Notes: generated by a model from the sequence alone, not told the origin. A stretch of DNA of 64,000 bases from an uncultured Alistipes sp. (GCA_910576555.1 CAJTIY010000007.1:17880-81879); one strand, 5' to 3'; positions 36,678 to 46,034 are shown, counted from the first letter of the stretch. Numbers and translations: made by a program.

Positions 36678-37289
36678 TTACTTCTTGGCTAATTTGTTGA
36701 ACAAAACCATCAGGAAACCCAGCACGAGGAAGGCACCGGGCGCCAGCACGAACGTCAGCGGCATGTAGCTCAACTTGTCGCCCGCCTCCGAGACGTAGTC
36801 CAGACCCAGCGCATGTCCGAAGATCGCGCCGCTGCCCAGCAGCTCGCGCACGGCGCCGATCACCGTGAGCGACAGGGTGAAGCCCAGACCGATGCCTACG
36901 CCGTCGAGCATCGAGTCGAGGGCCGAGTTCTTCGAGGCGAAGGCCTCCGCACGGCCCAGAATGATGCAGTTGACGACGATGAGCGGAATGAAGACGCCCA
37001 GCGAAGCGTACAGCGCCGGCACGTAGGCCTTCATCAGCATCTCGATGATCGTCACGAACGAAGCGATGATGACGATGAAGGCCGGGATGCGAACCTTGTC
37101 CGGAATGATGTTCTTCACGAGCGAGATCACGATGTTCGACATGATCAGCACGGCCATCGTCGCCAGACCCATACCCATGCCGTTGGCGGCCGAGGTGGTC
37201 GTACCCAGCGTGGGGCACATACCCAGCACCAGCACGAAGGTCGGGTTGTTCTTGAGGATGCCGCTCGAAATAATGTTCAGCTTATTCAT
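36678..37289 (-). CDS. rnfE: Rnf complex subunit E
   Basis: 203-residue membrane partner of RnfA with inverted topology. LKNNPTFVLVLGMCPTLGTT and LIVVNCIILGRAEAFA carry the conserved cysteines. An in-frame Met exists six codons upstream (37307). The sequence AAGGAGGA lies at the right distance only from the Met at 37289, a strong Shine-Dalgarno match unusual for this phylum, so I choose MNKLNII. The gene overlaps rnfG by 8 bases. Confidence 0.95.
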   Translation of the reverse strand: MNKLNIISSGILKNNPTFVLVLGMCPTLGTTTSAANGMGMGLATMAVLIMSNIVISLVKNIIPDKVRIPAFIVIIASFVTIIEMLMKAYVPALYASLGVFIPLIVVNCIILGRAEAFASKNSALDSMLDGVGIGLGFTLSLTVIGAVRELLGSGAIFGHALGLDYVSEAGDKLSYMPLTFVLAPGAFLVLGFLMVLFNKLAKK

Positions 37290-37926
37290 TTTGTCCTCCT
37301 TCCTCATTTAGGTTTTGCTGCGTGGCGCCCGAAGCCGTATCGGTCGCTGCGACACCGGTCGCTGCGCTCCGGTAGGCCATCCACGCGCGGTTGATCGCAT
37401 CGACATAGGCGCGCGACGAGATCGTCGCCGCGGTCAGCGCGTCGACGTCGCCGCCGTCCTTCTTCACGGCCAGCCGTCCGTCGACCAGCTTCTTCTCCTC
37501 GAGCCGCTGTCCCTGAATGCTGGCCAGCAGCACGTTGTCCTCGTCGGCCATCTTCGTGCCGAGGCCCGGGGTCTCCGCCTGCTTCAGCACGCTGACGTTG
37601 ACCACCTCGCCCTCGGGCGTGAAGCCGACCATCAGGCTGATCGCACCGCCGAAACCGTTCTTCGACATCGTCTCCACGGCATAACCCGCCACGGCACCCG
37701 CATTCGTCGCCGTATAGACGGTGATCGGCATGTCATCGATCGTCAGCACGTCGGAAGTCGTCGTCTCGAACGACGGCAGCACCTTCGTGAGCGCCTCGAC
37801 TTTGGCCTGCGCATCGGCCTGCGCGATCGGCTCCTTCGTGATCATGTAGACGGCGCCGACGCCGGCCGAAGCCACGAGCGTGATGCCGAGCAGCACGGCC
37901 ACCATATTGATAAGTGTGCTTTTCAT
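37282..37926 (-). CDS. rnfG: Rnf complex subunit G
   Basis: 214-residue periplasmic flavoprotein anchored by one N-terminal helix (LINMVAVLLGITLVASAGVG). The FMN_bind domain includes GFGGAISLMVGFTPEG and ETPGLGTKMADED. DALTAATISS near 165-174 carries the threonine that receives FMN through a phosphoester, normally by ApbE, which is not in the window. The last 30 residues are Ala/Thr/Glu-rich and variable. It starts 9 bases after the rnfD stop. Confidence 0.94.
   Translation of the reverse strand: MKSTLINMVAVLLGITLVASAGVGAVYMITKEPIAQADAQAKVEALTKVLPSFETTTSDVLTIDDMPITVYTATNAGAVAGYAVETMSKNGFGGAISLMVGFTPEGEVVNVSVLKQAETPGLGTKMADEDNVLLASIQGQRLEEKKLVDGRLAVKKDGGDVDALTAATISSRAYVDAINRAWMAYRSAATGVAATDTASGATQQNLNEEGGQNE
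37294..37301 (-). promoter_or_regulatory. Strong Shine-Dalgarno deciding the rnfE start
   Basis: AAGGAGGA about five bases before the ATG at 37289. The site lies inside the last codons of rnfG, and most genes in this window lack such a site. Confidence 0.7.
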
Positions 37927-37935
37927 CGTCCTCTC

Positions 37936-38901
37936 TTATTTAACGCCGAAACGCTTGGGTTTGACATATTTGTTGATCAGGGGCACGGTGGCGTTCATGA
38001 TCAGGATCGCGAACGACATACCCTCGGGATAGGCGCCCCAGAGGCGGATCAGCATCGTGATGACACCGATACCCACGGCGAAGATCACGCTGCCCTTGAC
38101 CGTCATCGGCGAGGTCGAATAATCGGTCGCCATGAAGATGGCGCCGAGCATCACACCGCCGGCCAGCAGGTGGAACAGCGGGAACTGCCACAGCTGGGCA
38201 CCCTCGCCGCCGCGGGCCAGCGCCACGACGAAAGCGAACAGGGCCATCGTGGCGAAGATCGTCACGGGCGTATGCCACGTGATCACCTTGCGCCACAGCA
38301 GGTATACGAAGCCGGCCAGCAGCATCAGCGCGGCCACCTCGCCCAGCGAACCGGGCATGTTGCCCAGCAGCAGCTCCTGCACGCCCAGCACATCGGCCGC
38401 AGCGCCGTGTTTGACGGCTGCGAGCGGCGTAGCGCCCGACAGCGCGTCGAAGGCACCCCTCGCGGGCACCGGGAAGGTAGTCATCTGCACCGGATAGGCG
38501 ATCAGCAGGAAGACGCGGCCCACCAGCGCGGGGTTGAACGGATTCTTGCCCAGCCCGCCGAAGGGCATCTTGCCCACGGCGATGGCCACGAAGGCGCCGA
38601 TCACGACGATCCACCACGGAATCGTCGCCGGGAGGTTGAACGCCAGCAGCACGCCCGTCACGACCGCCGACCAGTTGCAGAGGGTCAGCTCGCCGCGGAC
38701 GAGGAATTTCTGAATCAGGAACTCGAACGCCACGCACGCAGCGACCGACAACGCCGTCACCGCAAGCACGTTCCATCCGAACACGTAGGTCGAGACGGCC
38801 AATGCCGGCAACAGCGCGATCACCACGTCGCGCATGATCGATGCGGTCGAGCGGGTCGACTGCACGTGCGGCGCGGGAGCAATCACAAGTTTGTTTGCCA
38901 T
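37936..38901 (-). CDS. rnfD: Rnf complex subunit D
   Basis: 321-residue multi-helix membrane flavoprotein (NQR2/RnfD/RnfE family). LSGATPLAAVK (about 180-190) contains the covalent-FMN threonine. PFGGLGKNPFNPALVGRVFL near 115 and FMATDYSTSPMTVKG near 250 are family signatures. It lies 46 bases after rnfC. With RnfG it forms the membrane part of the electron path coupled to ion transport. Confidence 0.95.
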   Translation of the reverse strand: MANKLVIAPAPHVQSTRSTASIMRDVVIALLPALAVSTYVFGWNVLAVTALSVAACVAFEFLIQKFLVRGELTLCNWSAVVTGVLLAFNLPATIPWWIVVIGAFVAIAVGKMPFGGLGKNPFNPALVGRVFLLIAYPVQMTTFPVPARGAFDALSGATPLAAVKHGAAADVLGVQELLLGNMPGSLGEVAALMLLAGFVYLLWRKVITWHTPVTIFATMALFAFVVALARGGEGAQLWQFPLFHLLAGGVMLGAIFMATDYSTSPMTVKGSVIFAVGIGVITMLIRLWGAYPEGMSFAILIMNATVPLINKYVKPKRFGVK

Positions 38902-38947
38902 AAGTTTTATCCTATTTTTATAATCTTCGATCTGTGTGTCGCTCCGA

Positions 38948-40300
38948 TCACTTCTTCGGAGCCGCAGCGGCGGCGCGGGAGCGGATGATGCCCATCACGG
39001 TCTGCTTGCCGAGGCGAACCCAGTCGAGCAGCGGCAGGTAGGCCGGGCACGACGACTGGCAGCAGCCGCACTCGATGCACGAGGTGATCATCTGCGCCTC
39101 GAGCTCCTCCCAGCCCTTCTTGCGGGCCATCTTGGAGAGGTAGTAGGGTTCGAGACCCATCGGGCAGGCGGCGACGCACTTCGCGCACTTGATGCACTGC
39201 GACGCCTCGCGGCGCACGGCATCCGCGCCGCTCATCACCGTGATGCCCGAACAGCCCTTCGTCACGGGCGAGTCCAGCTCGACCATCGCACGGCCCATCA
39301 TCGGACCGCCGTTGATCACTTTGAGCGTCTCGCTTTCGGGAAGGCCTCCGGCAGCCTCCAGCAGCGCCGACACGGGCGTACCCATGCGCGTGAGGAGGTT
39401 CTTGGGCTCCTTCATGCCCTTGCCCGTGACGGTCACCACGCGCTCGACGAGCGGCATGTTCTTCTGCACGGCGCGGTATACGGCGTAGGTCGTCGAGGCG
39501 TTGCACACCACGGCGCCGACATCGATCGGCAGCGCGGGCGGAGGCGGCACCTGACGGCCCGTGACGGCCGCGATGAGCTGCTTCTCGCCGCCCTGCGGGT
39601 ACATCACCTTGAGGGGCACCACCTCGATGCCCTCGTAGGCGCGCGCCAGCTGCGTCAGATGCGCGATGGCGTCGGGCTTGTTGTTCTCGATGCCGATATA
39701 GGCCCTCTTCACGTCGACGGCCTTCATCAGGATCGTGACGCCGACCAACAGCTCCTCGCCGTGCTCCAGCATCGTGCGATGGTCGGAGGTGAGGTAGGGT
39801 TCGCACTCCACGCCGTTGACGATCACGCACTCGGCCTTCTTGCCCGGGGGCACCGAGAGCTTCACGTGCGTGGGGAACGTGGCGCCGCCCATGCCGACGA
39901 TACCCGCCGCCTTGATCTTGGCGACGATCTCCTGCGCCGACAGCGTGCACTCGCGCACGAGCGTCTCCGAGCGGTCGATACCCTCGGCCCACTCGTCGCC
40001 CTCGCGCTGGATCGTGATCATCATCTGGCGCAGTCCCTGACCGTTGGGCTGCATGTCGACGGCCGTCACCGTACCCGACACGGGCGCATGGATGTTGGCC
40101 GACATGAAGCTCCCCGCCTCGGCGATGAGTTGTCCCGCGAGCACCTTGTCGCCTTTGGCGACCTTCGCCACGGCGGGTGCGCCGATATGCTGCGCGAGGG
40201 GGATGCGCACCGTATCGGGCAACGCCAGCACCTCGATCGGCTTCGCCTTGCTCAACTTGTTTTCCGACGGATGGACTCCGCCCATTGGAAATGTTTTCAT
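38948..40300 (-). CDS. rnfC: Rnf complex subunit C
   Basis: 450-residue NADH-binding iron-sulfur subunit on the cytoplasmic face. The N-terminus MKTFPMGGVHPSENK leads into a barrel-sandwich domain. GMGGATFPTHVK is the flavin/NADH loop, and VNGVECEPYLTSDHR follows. Two [4Fe-4S] motifs near 365-415 are CIKCAKCVAACP and CIECGCCQSSCP. A 148-base gap separates it from rnfB, the only sizeable gap in the operon; no promoter was recognised there. Confidence 0.96.
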   Translation of the reverse strand: MKTFPMGGVHPSENKLSKAKPIEVLALPDTVRIPLAQHIGAPAVAKVAKGDKVLAGQLIAEAGSFMSANIHAPVSGTVTAVDMQPNGQGLRQMMITIQREGDEWAEGIDRSETLVRECTLSAQEIVAKIKAAGIVGMGGATFPTHVKLSVPPGKKAECVIVNGVECEPYLTSDHRTMLEHGEELLVGVTILMKAVDVKRAYIGIENNKPDAIAHLTQLARAYEGIEVVPLKVMYPQGGEKQLIAAVTGRQVPPPPALPIDVGAVVCNASTTYAVYRAVQKNMPLVERVVTVTGKGMKEPKNLLTRMGTPVSALLEAAGGLPESETLKVINGGPMMGRAMVELDSPVTKGCSGITVMSGADAVRREASQCIKCAKCVAACPMGLEPYYLSKMARKKGWEELEAQMITSCIECGCCQSSCPAYLPLLDWVRLGKQTVMGIIRSRAAAAAPKK

Positions 40301-40448
40301 ATAGCTTGGTTCGTTTTTTTACGTTTCAGAAACCGGAATTCTCTTCGCTCCGCCCGGACGGAACCGACCGCAGCAGCCGACGGCCGCCGCACGCCCCTCC
40401 GCGAGCCCCACGGCTCCTCGGAAAGGCCGGTCCGCCCTACCGGAAGTC

Positions 40449-41387
40449 CTACTCGGCCTTCGGGGTCGGTGCCGGAGCGGCTTTCGGTGCGCCCTCCGCA
40501 GCAGGTGCGGCCTTCGGCGCGGCGGCGGCAGCCGGAGCCGCCGGAGCCTTAGGAGCTTTGGGCAGGGGTTCCATGCCGACGAGCCGGATCGCACCCGTGG
40601 GGCACTCGTTCACGCACTTGCGGCACAGCTTGCACTTCTGGGGATCGATGTAGGCGAGGTTGTTCTCCACCGTGATGGCGTCGAACGCGCAGACCTTCGC
40701 GCACTTGCCGCAGCCGATGCAACCCGCCTTGCAGGCCTTCATCACCGCGGCGCCCTTATCCTTCGACACGCACGATACGTAGACGGCGCGGTTCTTGGGC
40801 CACTTCTTGCGCAGCTCGATGATCATCTTCGGGCAGGCCTTCACGCAGGCGCCGCAGGCCGTACACTTGTCGGGATCGACCTCGGGCAGCCCCGTCTCGG
40901 GATTCATGCGGATCGCATCGAACGCACACGAAACCACGCAGTCGCCGAATCCCAGACAGCCGAACGCACAAGCCGTCTCGCCCACGTAGAGCGATGCGGC
41001 CACGGCGCACGAAGTCGCACCGTCGAACTTATTGGTGCGGGGACGCTTCGCGCACGTACCGCCGCAACGCACCGTCGCCGTCTGCGGCTCCTTCTCGGCG
41101 GCAGCCTTGCCCAGATAGGCAGCCACGGCCTTCATGCAGTCGCCGCCGCCCACCGGGCAGAACAGCGCCGAAATGTCGTCGCGCTTGACCAGCGCATCGG
41201 CCATGCCGCGGCAGCCGGCGAAGCCGCAACCGCCGCAGTTGGCGCCGGGCAGCATCTTTTCCACCTCGTCGATGCGGGGATCCTCCTCGACGCGGAACTT
41301 CTGCGCCACGAAATAGAGAATCACCGCCGAGAGTACACCCAACGCGCACAGCGTCAGGATCGTGTAGAGTAACACTTCTACTTCCAT
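40449..41387 (-). CDS. rnfB: Rnf complex subunit B
   Basis: 312-residue ferredoxin-docking subunit. One N-terminal helix is followed by the four-Cys domain GANCGGCGFAGCRG with a later CPVGGGDC. Four-cysteine motifs CTACGACVKACP, CIGCGKCAKVC and CKLCRKCVNECP follow, plus extra Cys in TACAFGCLGFGDCVVSC. The C-terminus is a low-complexity Ala/Pro/Lys tail of about 40 residues (APKAAPAAEGAPKAAPAP). That tail is variable in the family and could be a flexible tether. It overlaps rseC by 10 bases. Confidence 0.96.
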   Translation of the reverse strand: MEVEVLLYTILTLCALGVLSAVILYFVAQKFRVEEDPRIDEVEKMLPGANCGGCGFAGCRGMADALVKRDDISALFCPVGGGDCMKAVAAYLGKAAAEKEPQTATVRCGGTCAKRPRTNKFDGATSCAVAASLYVGETACAFGCLGFGDCVVSCAFDAIRMNPETGLPEVDPDKCTACGACVKACPKMIIELRKKWPKNRAVYVSCVSKDKGAAVMKACKAGCIGCGKCAKVCAFDAITVENNLAYIDPQKCKLCRKCVNECPTGAIRLVGMEPLPKAPKAPAAPAAAAAPKAAPAAEGAPKAAPAPTPKAE

Positions 41388-41809
41388 CGGATTTTCGTTA
41401 TTGTAAATTGAATTGTGTGTTCGATTTTACGCCGGCAGAGCCACAGCACGACATAATAGAGCGCGACGGCCGCCAGCGCCGCCAGTGCGCCCCGTCCGTC
41501 GCTCCAACCCAAGCCTTCGATCGTGCCGACGAGCGCCGCCAGCAGCACGGCGAGCGCTCCGCCGTAGGCCAGCGCCACGGCCTTCAGTCCGATGCCGCGG
41601 CGCACGCCCACGCGCACCGCGTCGCCCGGCGCGTAGCGCCCGGCCTCGGGCGTAGCCACCTCGACGATCTTCTCCTGCGCTTCGGCCATGCCGCACGCCT
41701 CGCGTGCCCGGCACGTGCCGCAGGCGCTGTGGGAGACGATCCGCACGCGGACCCGATCCCGGTCCGCGCTCACCACCGCGCCCTCGTGTTCGATCATCCG
41801 GGTCGCCAC
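41378..41809 (-). CDS. rseC: RseC/RnfH-operon SoxR-reducing-system protein
   Basis: 143 residues. An N-terminal domain has paired cysteines (HSACGTCRAREACGMA), then two membrane helices (LAYGGALAVLLAALVGTI and LAALAAVALYYVVLWL). This matches the RseC/RsxC-linked family, thought to keep SoxR reduced in enterobacteria; no SoxR is visible here, so a role in Rnf assembly or redox control is more likely. It starts 4 bases after the nadE stop and overlaps rnfB. Confidence 0.88.
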   Translation of the reverse strand: MATRMIEHEGAVVSADRDRVRVRIVSHSACGTCRAREACGMAEAQEKIVEVATPEAGRYAPGDAVRVGVRRGIGLKAVALAYGGALAVLLAALVGTIEGLGWSDGRGALAALAAVALYYVVLWLCRRKIEHTIQFTITKIRWK

Positions 41810-41813
41810 CGTA

Positions 41814-43394
41814 TCAGTCTCCGTATTTGTTGGTGAGGGGCATCAGCCGCTCGTGTCCGAACGAGCAGGCCGAGAGGCGGAGTACGGGCGGGAACTGATA
41901 GCGCTTCTTCTCGTTGCGCATGATCATGCCGTGGATCTTCTCCACGACCTCGGCGTCGAATCCGGCGTTGACGATCTCCTCGCGATGCTGCCCCTCCTCG
42001 ATCATGCGGTAGAGGATCGCGTCCACCACCTCGTAGGGCGGCAGGATGTCGCTGTCCTTCTGTCCCGGATGCAGCTCCGACGAAGGTTCCTTGTCGAGGA
42101 TCTTTTCGGGGATCACGTTGTCGTGCACGCGGTTGATGTAACGCGCCACATCGTACATCTCGCTCTTGTAAAGGTCGCCCGTGGGGCTGAAGGCACCCGC
42201 CGTATCGCCGTAGAGCGTACAGAGTCCCAGCGCATTCTCGCTCTTGTTCGAGGAGTTGAGCAGGATGTAGTCCGACTTGTTCTGCACGGCCATCAGCAGC
42301 ACCGTGCGGATGCGGGTCTGGATATTCTCCTCCGTAGCGTCGAACTCGCGGCCCCCGATCACGGGTTTGAGCGTGTTGACGACGCTGCGGTAGATTTCGT
42401 TGATGGGGATGACGTTGTACTCGATGCCCAAGTTGAGCGCCAGCTCCTTCGCATCCTCGACCGAGTGGTCCGATGAGAAGGGCGAGGGCATCAGCAGGGC
42501 CCGGACATGCTCCCGGCCGAGCGCCTCGACGGCGATCGCCGCCACGACGGCCGAGTCGATACCGCCCGAAAGGCCGATGCAGGCCTTGCGGTAGCCGTTC
42601 TTGCGGAAGAAGTCGCGCACGCCGCAACAAGCCGCCTCGTAGACCATGCGCGTACGGCTCTCGTAGGTCGAGGGAACATGCACCGGCTCGCCGGCCGCTT
42701 CGGTGTCGAACAGGGCGAAATCCTCCTCGAAGCTCTTCATCATCAGCACCAGATTGCCGCGCCGGTCGAAAGCGCCCGACGTGCCGTCGTAGACGATATC
42801 CGTAGCGCCGCCCACCTGATTGACCATCACGAGGTTCTTGCCCTCGACGAAGGCGAGGTTACGCATCAGCTCGTAGCGGTAGGTCATCGTCCCGCGGCCG
42901 TATTTGCGGGCATTGATCGAAATGACGGTCTCGACCGACTGGTCGTAGTTGCGCTCGCGGCTCAGGTCGTCGCCGACGATGATCGCGCACTTGTGGCCCT
43001 TGATCGTCGCGTATTCATACCCTTTCGAGGGGGTCAGAAACCCCATTTCGCGACGCGCCGTGATGTACTTCTTGCCCACGTAGCGGAGCACCTTGCGGTC
43101 CTGAATGAGCGCCGCGGCGCTGATCGTTCCGTCGTGCGTGAGCATCGGGAGTCCGACGATCGCCGCGATGCCGTCGCAGCAGGAGGCGATTTCGACCAGC
43201 GCATCCTCGCACAGCTCGAGGAACGTGGTCTTGCGCAGGAGGTCGAATGCCGGAGTTCCGCTCACGGCCTGCTCGGCGAAGATCACCAGATCGGCCCGCC
43301 GGGCCTTTGCTTTGTTGATCGCATCGATGATTTTCGAGACGTTGCCGTCGATATCCCCGATGGTGTAATTCAACTGGGCAATAGCTATTTTCAT
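41814..43394 (-). CDS. nadE: NAD+ synthetase with degenerate glutaminase domain
   Basis: Last step of NAD+ synthesis. It has 526 residues. The C-terminal synthetase (from about 255) is intact: LSGGIDSAVVAA (276-287), LLNSSNKSE and LGLCTLYGDTAGAF. The N-terminal nitrilase-type domain keeps Glu41 (FAEQAVSG) and Lys108/109. At the nucleophile site, however, it reads IIVGDDLS (Gly141), where active enzymes have ICEDxW with the catalytic Cys. I infer it cannot hydrolyse glutamine and depends on ammonia. It heads the rseC-rnf operon, linking NAD supply to Rnf. Confidence 0.93.
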   Translation of the reverse strand: MKIAIAQLNYTIGDIDGNVSKIIDAINKAKARRADLVIFAEQAVSGTPAFDLLRKTTFLELCEDALVEIASCCDGIAAIVGLPMLTHDGTISAAALIQDRKVLRYVGKKYITARREMGFLTPSKGYEYATIKGHKCAIIVGDDLSRERNYDQSVETVISINARKYGRGTMTYRYELMRNLAFVEGKNLVMVNQVGGATDIVYDGTSGAFDRRGNLVLMMKSFEEDFALFDTEAAGEPVHVPSTYESRTRMVYEAACCGVRDFFRKNGYRKACIGLSGGIDSAVVAAIAVEALGREHVRALLMPSPFSSDHSVEDAKELALNLGIEYNVIPINEIYRSVVNTLKPVIGGREFDATEENIQTRIRTVLLMAVQNKSDYILLNSSNKSENALGLCTLYGDTAGAFSPTGDLYKSEMYDVARYINRVHDNVIPEKILDKEPSSELHPGQKDSDILPPYEVVDAILYRMIEEGQHREEIVNAGFDAEVVEKIHGMIMRNEKKRYQFPPVLRLSACSFGHERLMPLTNKYGD

Positions 43395-43425
43395 GGGCGT
43401 GGGTTTAGTCGCAGTTACAACTTCG

Positions 43426-43433
43426 CAAAGTTA
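43426..43433 (-). promoter_or_regulatory. -7 box of the nadE-rnf operon
   Basis: TAACTTTG on the minus strand, 32 bases before nadE. The next 840 bases, to 44274, hold no supported gene; a long minus-strand frame there has biased, unfamiliar composition. Confidence 0.6.
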
Positions 43434-44274
43434 AGGATTATTTGCAAAAGACGGAAAAATTTTCGATGTTAATAATATAACATCGCCGCACGGTCCGGAC
43501 CATGACGAAAACGGCGCGACACCCCCTTCGGAGGCGGTTTTCCGGCGGTAGCGCAACCGGTCGCGGCTCCTTCGGAACAACGCGCAGGGCAGCCCGACCG
43601 GCATGCGGCCCGGCAGCAGCGCACGATGACGGCCCCGATCGCACGCGCCGCCTACCGACGCCGGGCCGTCGACCGCCCGGTTGCACACCGACGCTCCGGC
43701 ATACCAACTGCAATGCTCGGCACACTCCGAATCCGAAACACTCCGCACGTCGGCGAAACGCCCGTGCACGGCACGAGCCCCCATACGATCCGCCTGCACA
43801 GACGGCCTTCGATGCGCAGAAACGCACGATCCGCCGCCCATACCCGATACCGGAGATCCCGTACGCATCGCACGACCGAAAAAGGCGCCGCTTGCCGCAA
43901 GCGTTCCCAAAGAATCGCACCTCGTTCCCAACCGGTCGGGCCTCGCTGCAAGCGGGCCGCACCTCCGATCCCGCCTCGCCCGACAGAGACGGGCGGCTCC
44001 CGTTCGCCGCCGGTCTTGCATAAGAATCGCCCGCAGAGCCCGCCCCGCCGGACAAGCTACCGTTCCCGATCGCCGCCAGCCTCGCATGCGAGCTGTCCGC
44101 AAACTCACGGTCCGGCAGACAAGCGATTGCAGCCCGGACTACCATCGCCCCCGCAAACCCATCGTCCGCAAGCCGCCGCCCCGACCGGCAGGCGGACCGG
44201 GCGTCGTCTCGGCAGAAAAATAGAGCCCGGCCCGAAGTCGGCCCCGGCTCTCCGCACCCCGAACGCACGGGCAC

Positions 44275-44309
44275 AAAAAAAACGGTTCCCGGAGCATCCG
44301 GAAACCGTT
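44275..44309 (-). terminator. Terminator of the zinc-ribbon gene
   Basis: 12-bp stem (44281-44292 with 44298-44309) allowing one G-T pair, then eight T on the minus strand, 12 bases past the stop. Confidence 0.88.
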
Positions 44310-44321
44310 TCGTTCCACTTT

Positions 44322-45086
44322 CTATTCCTGCGTCTCCGTCTCCGGATCGGCCACCAAAATGCGACCGCAATATTCGCAGATGATGATTTTCTTGCCCTGC
44401 CGGATGTCGGACTGACGCTGGGGCGGGATGCGGTTGAAGCAACCGCCGCACGCATCGCGGCGCACCGTCACGACGGCCAGACCGTTGCGGACATTGCGCC
44501 GGATCCGGTCGTAGGCGGCCAGCAGACGTTCGTCGATCTTCTCCTTCGCACGCGCCTCCTGCGCCTCGTACTCGGCGATCAGCGGCGCGGTCTCGGCCTC
44601 GATGCCCGTCAGTTCGGCCTTCTTGGCCTCGAGGTCGGCGCTGCGCTCGGCAGCCGCCTGCTCCGCCTCCTCCAGCTGGAGCTTCTTGGCCTTCACACCG
44701 GCGGAATACTCCTTCAACCGCTTCTCGGCCAGTTCGATCTCCAACTCCTGATACTCGATCTCCTTCGTGATGGCATCGAACTCGCGGTTGTTGCGCACGT
44801 TGTTCTGCTGCTCCTTGTAGTTGCCGATCTGAATCTTGGCCTGATCGACCTCGCGACGACGCTGCTTGGTGAGGGCGTTGAGCTCCTCGATTTCGCCCGC
44901 GATGTTGTCGATACGCGTCCGCAAGCCGGTCATGTCGTCCTCGAGGTCCTGCACCTCGAGCGGAAGTTCTCCCTTCACCTTGTTGATCTCGTCGATCTTG
45001 CTGTCGATCTTCTGGAGTTCGTAGAGTGCGAGAATCTTTTCCTGCATCGAATAGTCGGCTTCGGCGGTTTTTTTCTGTGTTGCCAT
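44322..45086 (-). CDS. Coiled-coil C4 zinc-ribbon protein
   Basis: 254 residues of the CT398/zf-RING_7-like family. Residues about 15-190 form a long coiled coil (KQRRREVDQAKIQIGNYKEQ, EIEYQELEIELAEKRLKEY). The C-terminal zinc ribbon has CGGC and CEYC around RIPPQRQSDIRQG. The function is not settled; structures in other phyla suggest a scaffold, and the neighbour is commonly Nif3, as here. It is read from a promoter inside the end of the Nif3 gene. Confidence 0.88.
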   Translation of the reverse strand: MATQKKTAEADYSMQEKILALYELQKIDSKIDEINKVKGELPLEVQDLEDDMTGLRTRIDNIAGEIEELNALTKQRRREVDQAKIQIGNYKEQQNNVRNNREFDAITKEIEYQELEIELAEKRLKEYSAGVKAKKLQLEEAEQAAAERSADLEAKKAELTGIEAETAPLIAEYEAQEARAKEKIDERLLAAYDRIRRNVRNGLAVVTVRRDACGGCFNRIPPQRQSDIRQGKKIIICEYCGRILVADPETETQE

Positions 45087-45102
45087 ATCGTGTCGTATAG
45101 TT

Positions 45103-45894
45103 TTAGACTGAAACCAGATAATTCACCGGATTACGAGAGCCTTCACTCTCGCGAACCGCAAAGGTAAACAAATTTTTCGATAAAATGTCAAACAAAAGCC
45201 GAATTGCGCAATATTCGCTTTCGAAGTGGCCTATATCCGCCACCGTGAGCGCTTTATCGGGGGTCATGAAGTCGTTGTACTTGAGGTCGGCCGTGATGTA
45301 GAGCTCGGCGCCCGCACGCCGTGCGGCACCGATGAGCGACGCTCCCGATCCGGTGCAGACGGCCACGCGGCGCACGCACTCCGTCGCCACGTCGCTGTGG
45401 CGCACGACCCGCACCCTCAGCCGCTCCTGCATCCGGCGCAGGAAGGCCTCCGTCGGCTCCGCCTCGGGCAGTTCGCCCACGACGCCGAAGCCGGCCCCCG
45501 CGTGCTCGGCCGAGGGTTCCAGCACGGCGAGGTCGCCGATGCCCAACTCTTCGGCCAGACGCCAGCTCATGCCGCCCGGCGCGCTGTCGAGGTTCGTGTG
45601 GCAGGCATAGAGCGCGACGCCCCGCCGGATCGCCCGCTCGACGCACCGCTCGACGGCATCCGCCGAATTGAAGCGCTTGAGCGGCCGGAAGACGATCGGA
45701 TGGTGCGCGATCACCAGATCGCACCCCTCGCGCTCGGCCTCGTCGAGCACCTCCTCGGTGACATCCACCGCCAGCAGGGCCTTGTGCACCTCGTCGTCGG
45801 GACGGCCCACGATAAGCCCCGCATTGTCGTACGATTCCTGCAGCGCGAGCGGCGCGAACCGCTCGATCACTTCAGTTATCTCTCTTATCTTCAT
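45103..45894 (-). CDS. Nif3-like dinuclear metal-centre protein
   Basis: 263 residues, the short Nif3/YbgI form without the PII-like insert. Seen are DNAGLIVGRPDDEV, LVIAHHPIVFRPL with metal-binding histidines, YACHTNLDSAPGGMSW and the C-terminal ADIGHFESE with the last His/Glu ligands. The family is conserved and forms toroidal hexamers. Some members have weak GTP cyclohydrolase activity, but the role is unclear. It starts at MKIREITEVI; the open frame upstream overlaps the MerR gene and is rejected. Confidence 0.92.
   Translation of the reverse strand: MKIREITEVIERFAPLALQESYDNAGLIVGRPDDEVHKALLAVDVTEEVLDEAEREGCDLVIAHHPIVFRPLKRFNSADAVERCVERAIRRGVALYACHTNLDSAPGGMSWRLAEELGIGDLAVLEPSAEHAGAGFGVVGELPEAEPTEAFLRRMQERLRVRVVRHSDVATECVRRVAVCTGSGASLIGAARRAGAELYITADLKYNDFMTPDKALTVADIGHFESEYCAIRLLFDILSKNLFTFAVRESEGSRNPVNYLVSV
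45159..45166 (-). promoter_or_regulatory. -7 box for the zinc-ribbon gene, inside nif3
   Basis: TACCTTTG on the minus strand within the last 20 codons of the Nif3 gene, with a TTTG 22 bases further upstream. The inferred leader is about 70 bases and contains GAGAGCCTTCACTCTC. Confidence 0.6.
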
Positions 45895-46034
45895 ATCATT
45901 ACATCGTTTTACTCTCCGTTGCACGACCGATCCGGGCCGACCGTGCGGACCGTCGCCGCACGCCGACACCACCCTGCCGCCGAATCCGCTTCTGCGGACC
46001 GTCGCCGCAACACGCGCCGCCTTCCGGCCTCGGA

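Noticed and set aside
43438..44451. Minus-strand frame of over 300 codons between nadE and the zinc-ribbon gene
   Set aside because: Biased composition, no recognisable domain, and it crosses the terminator and the 3' end of the zinc-ribbon gene.
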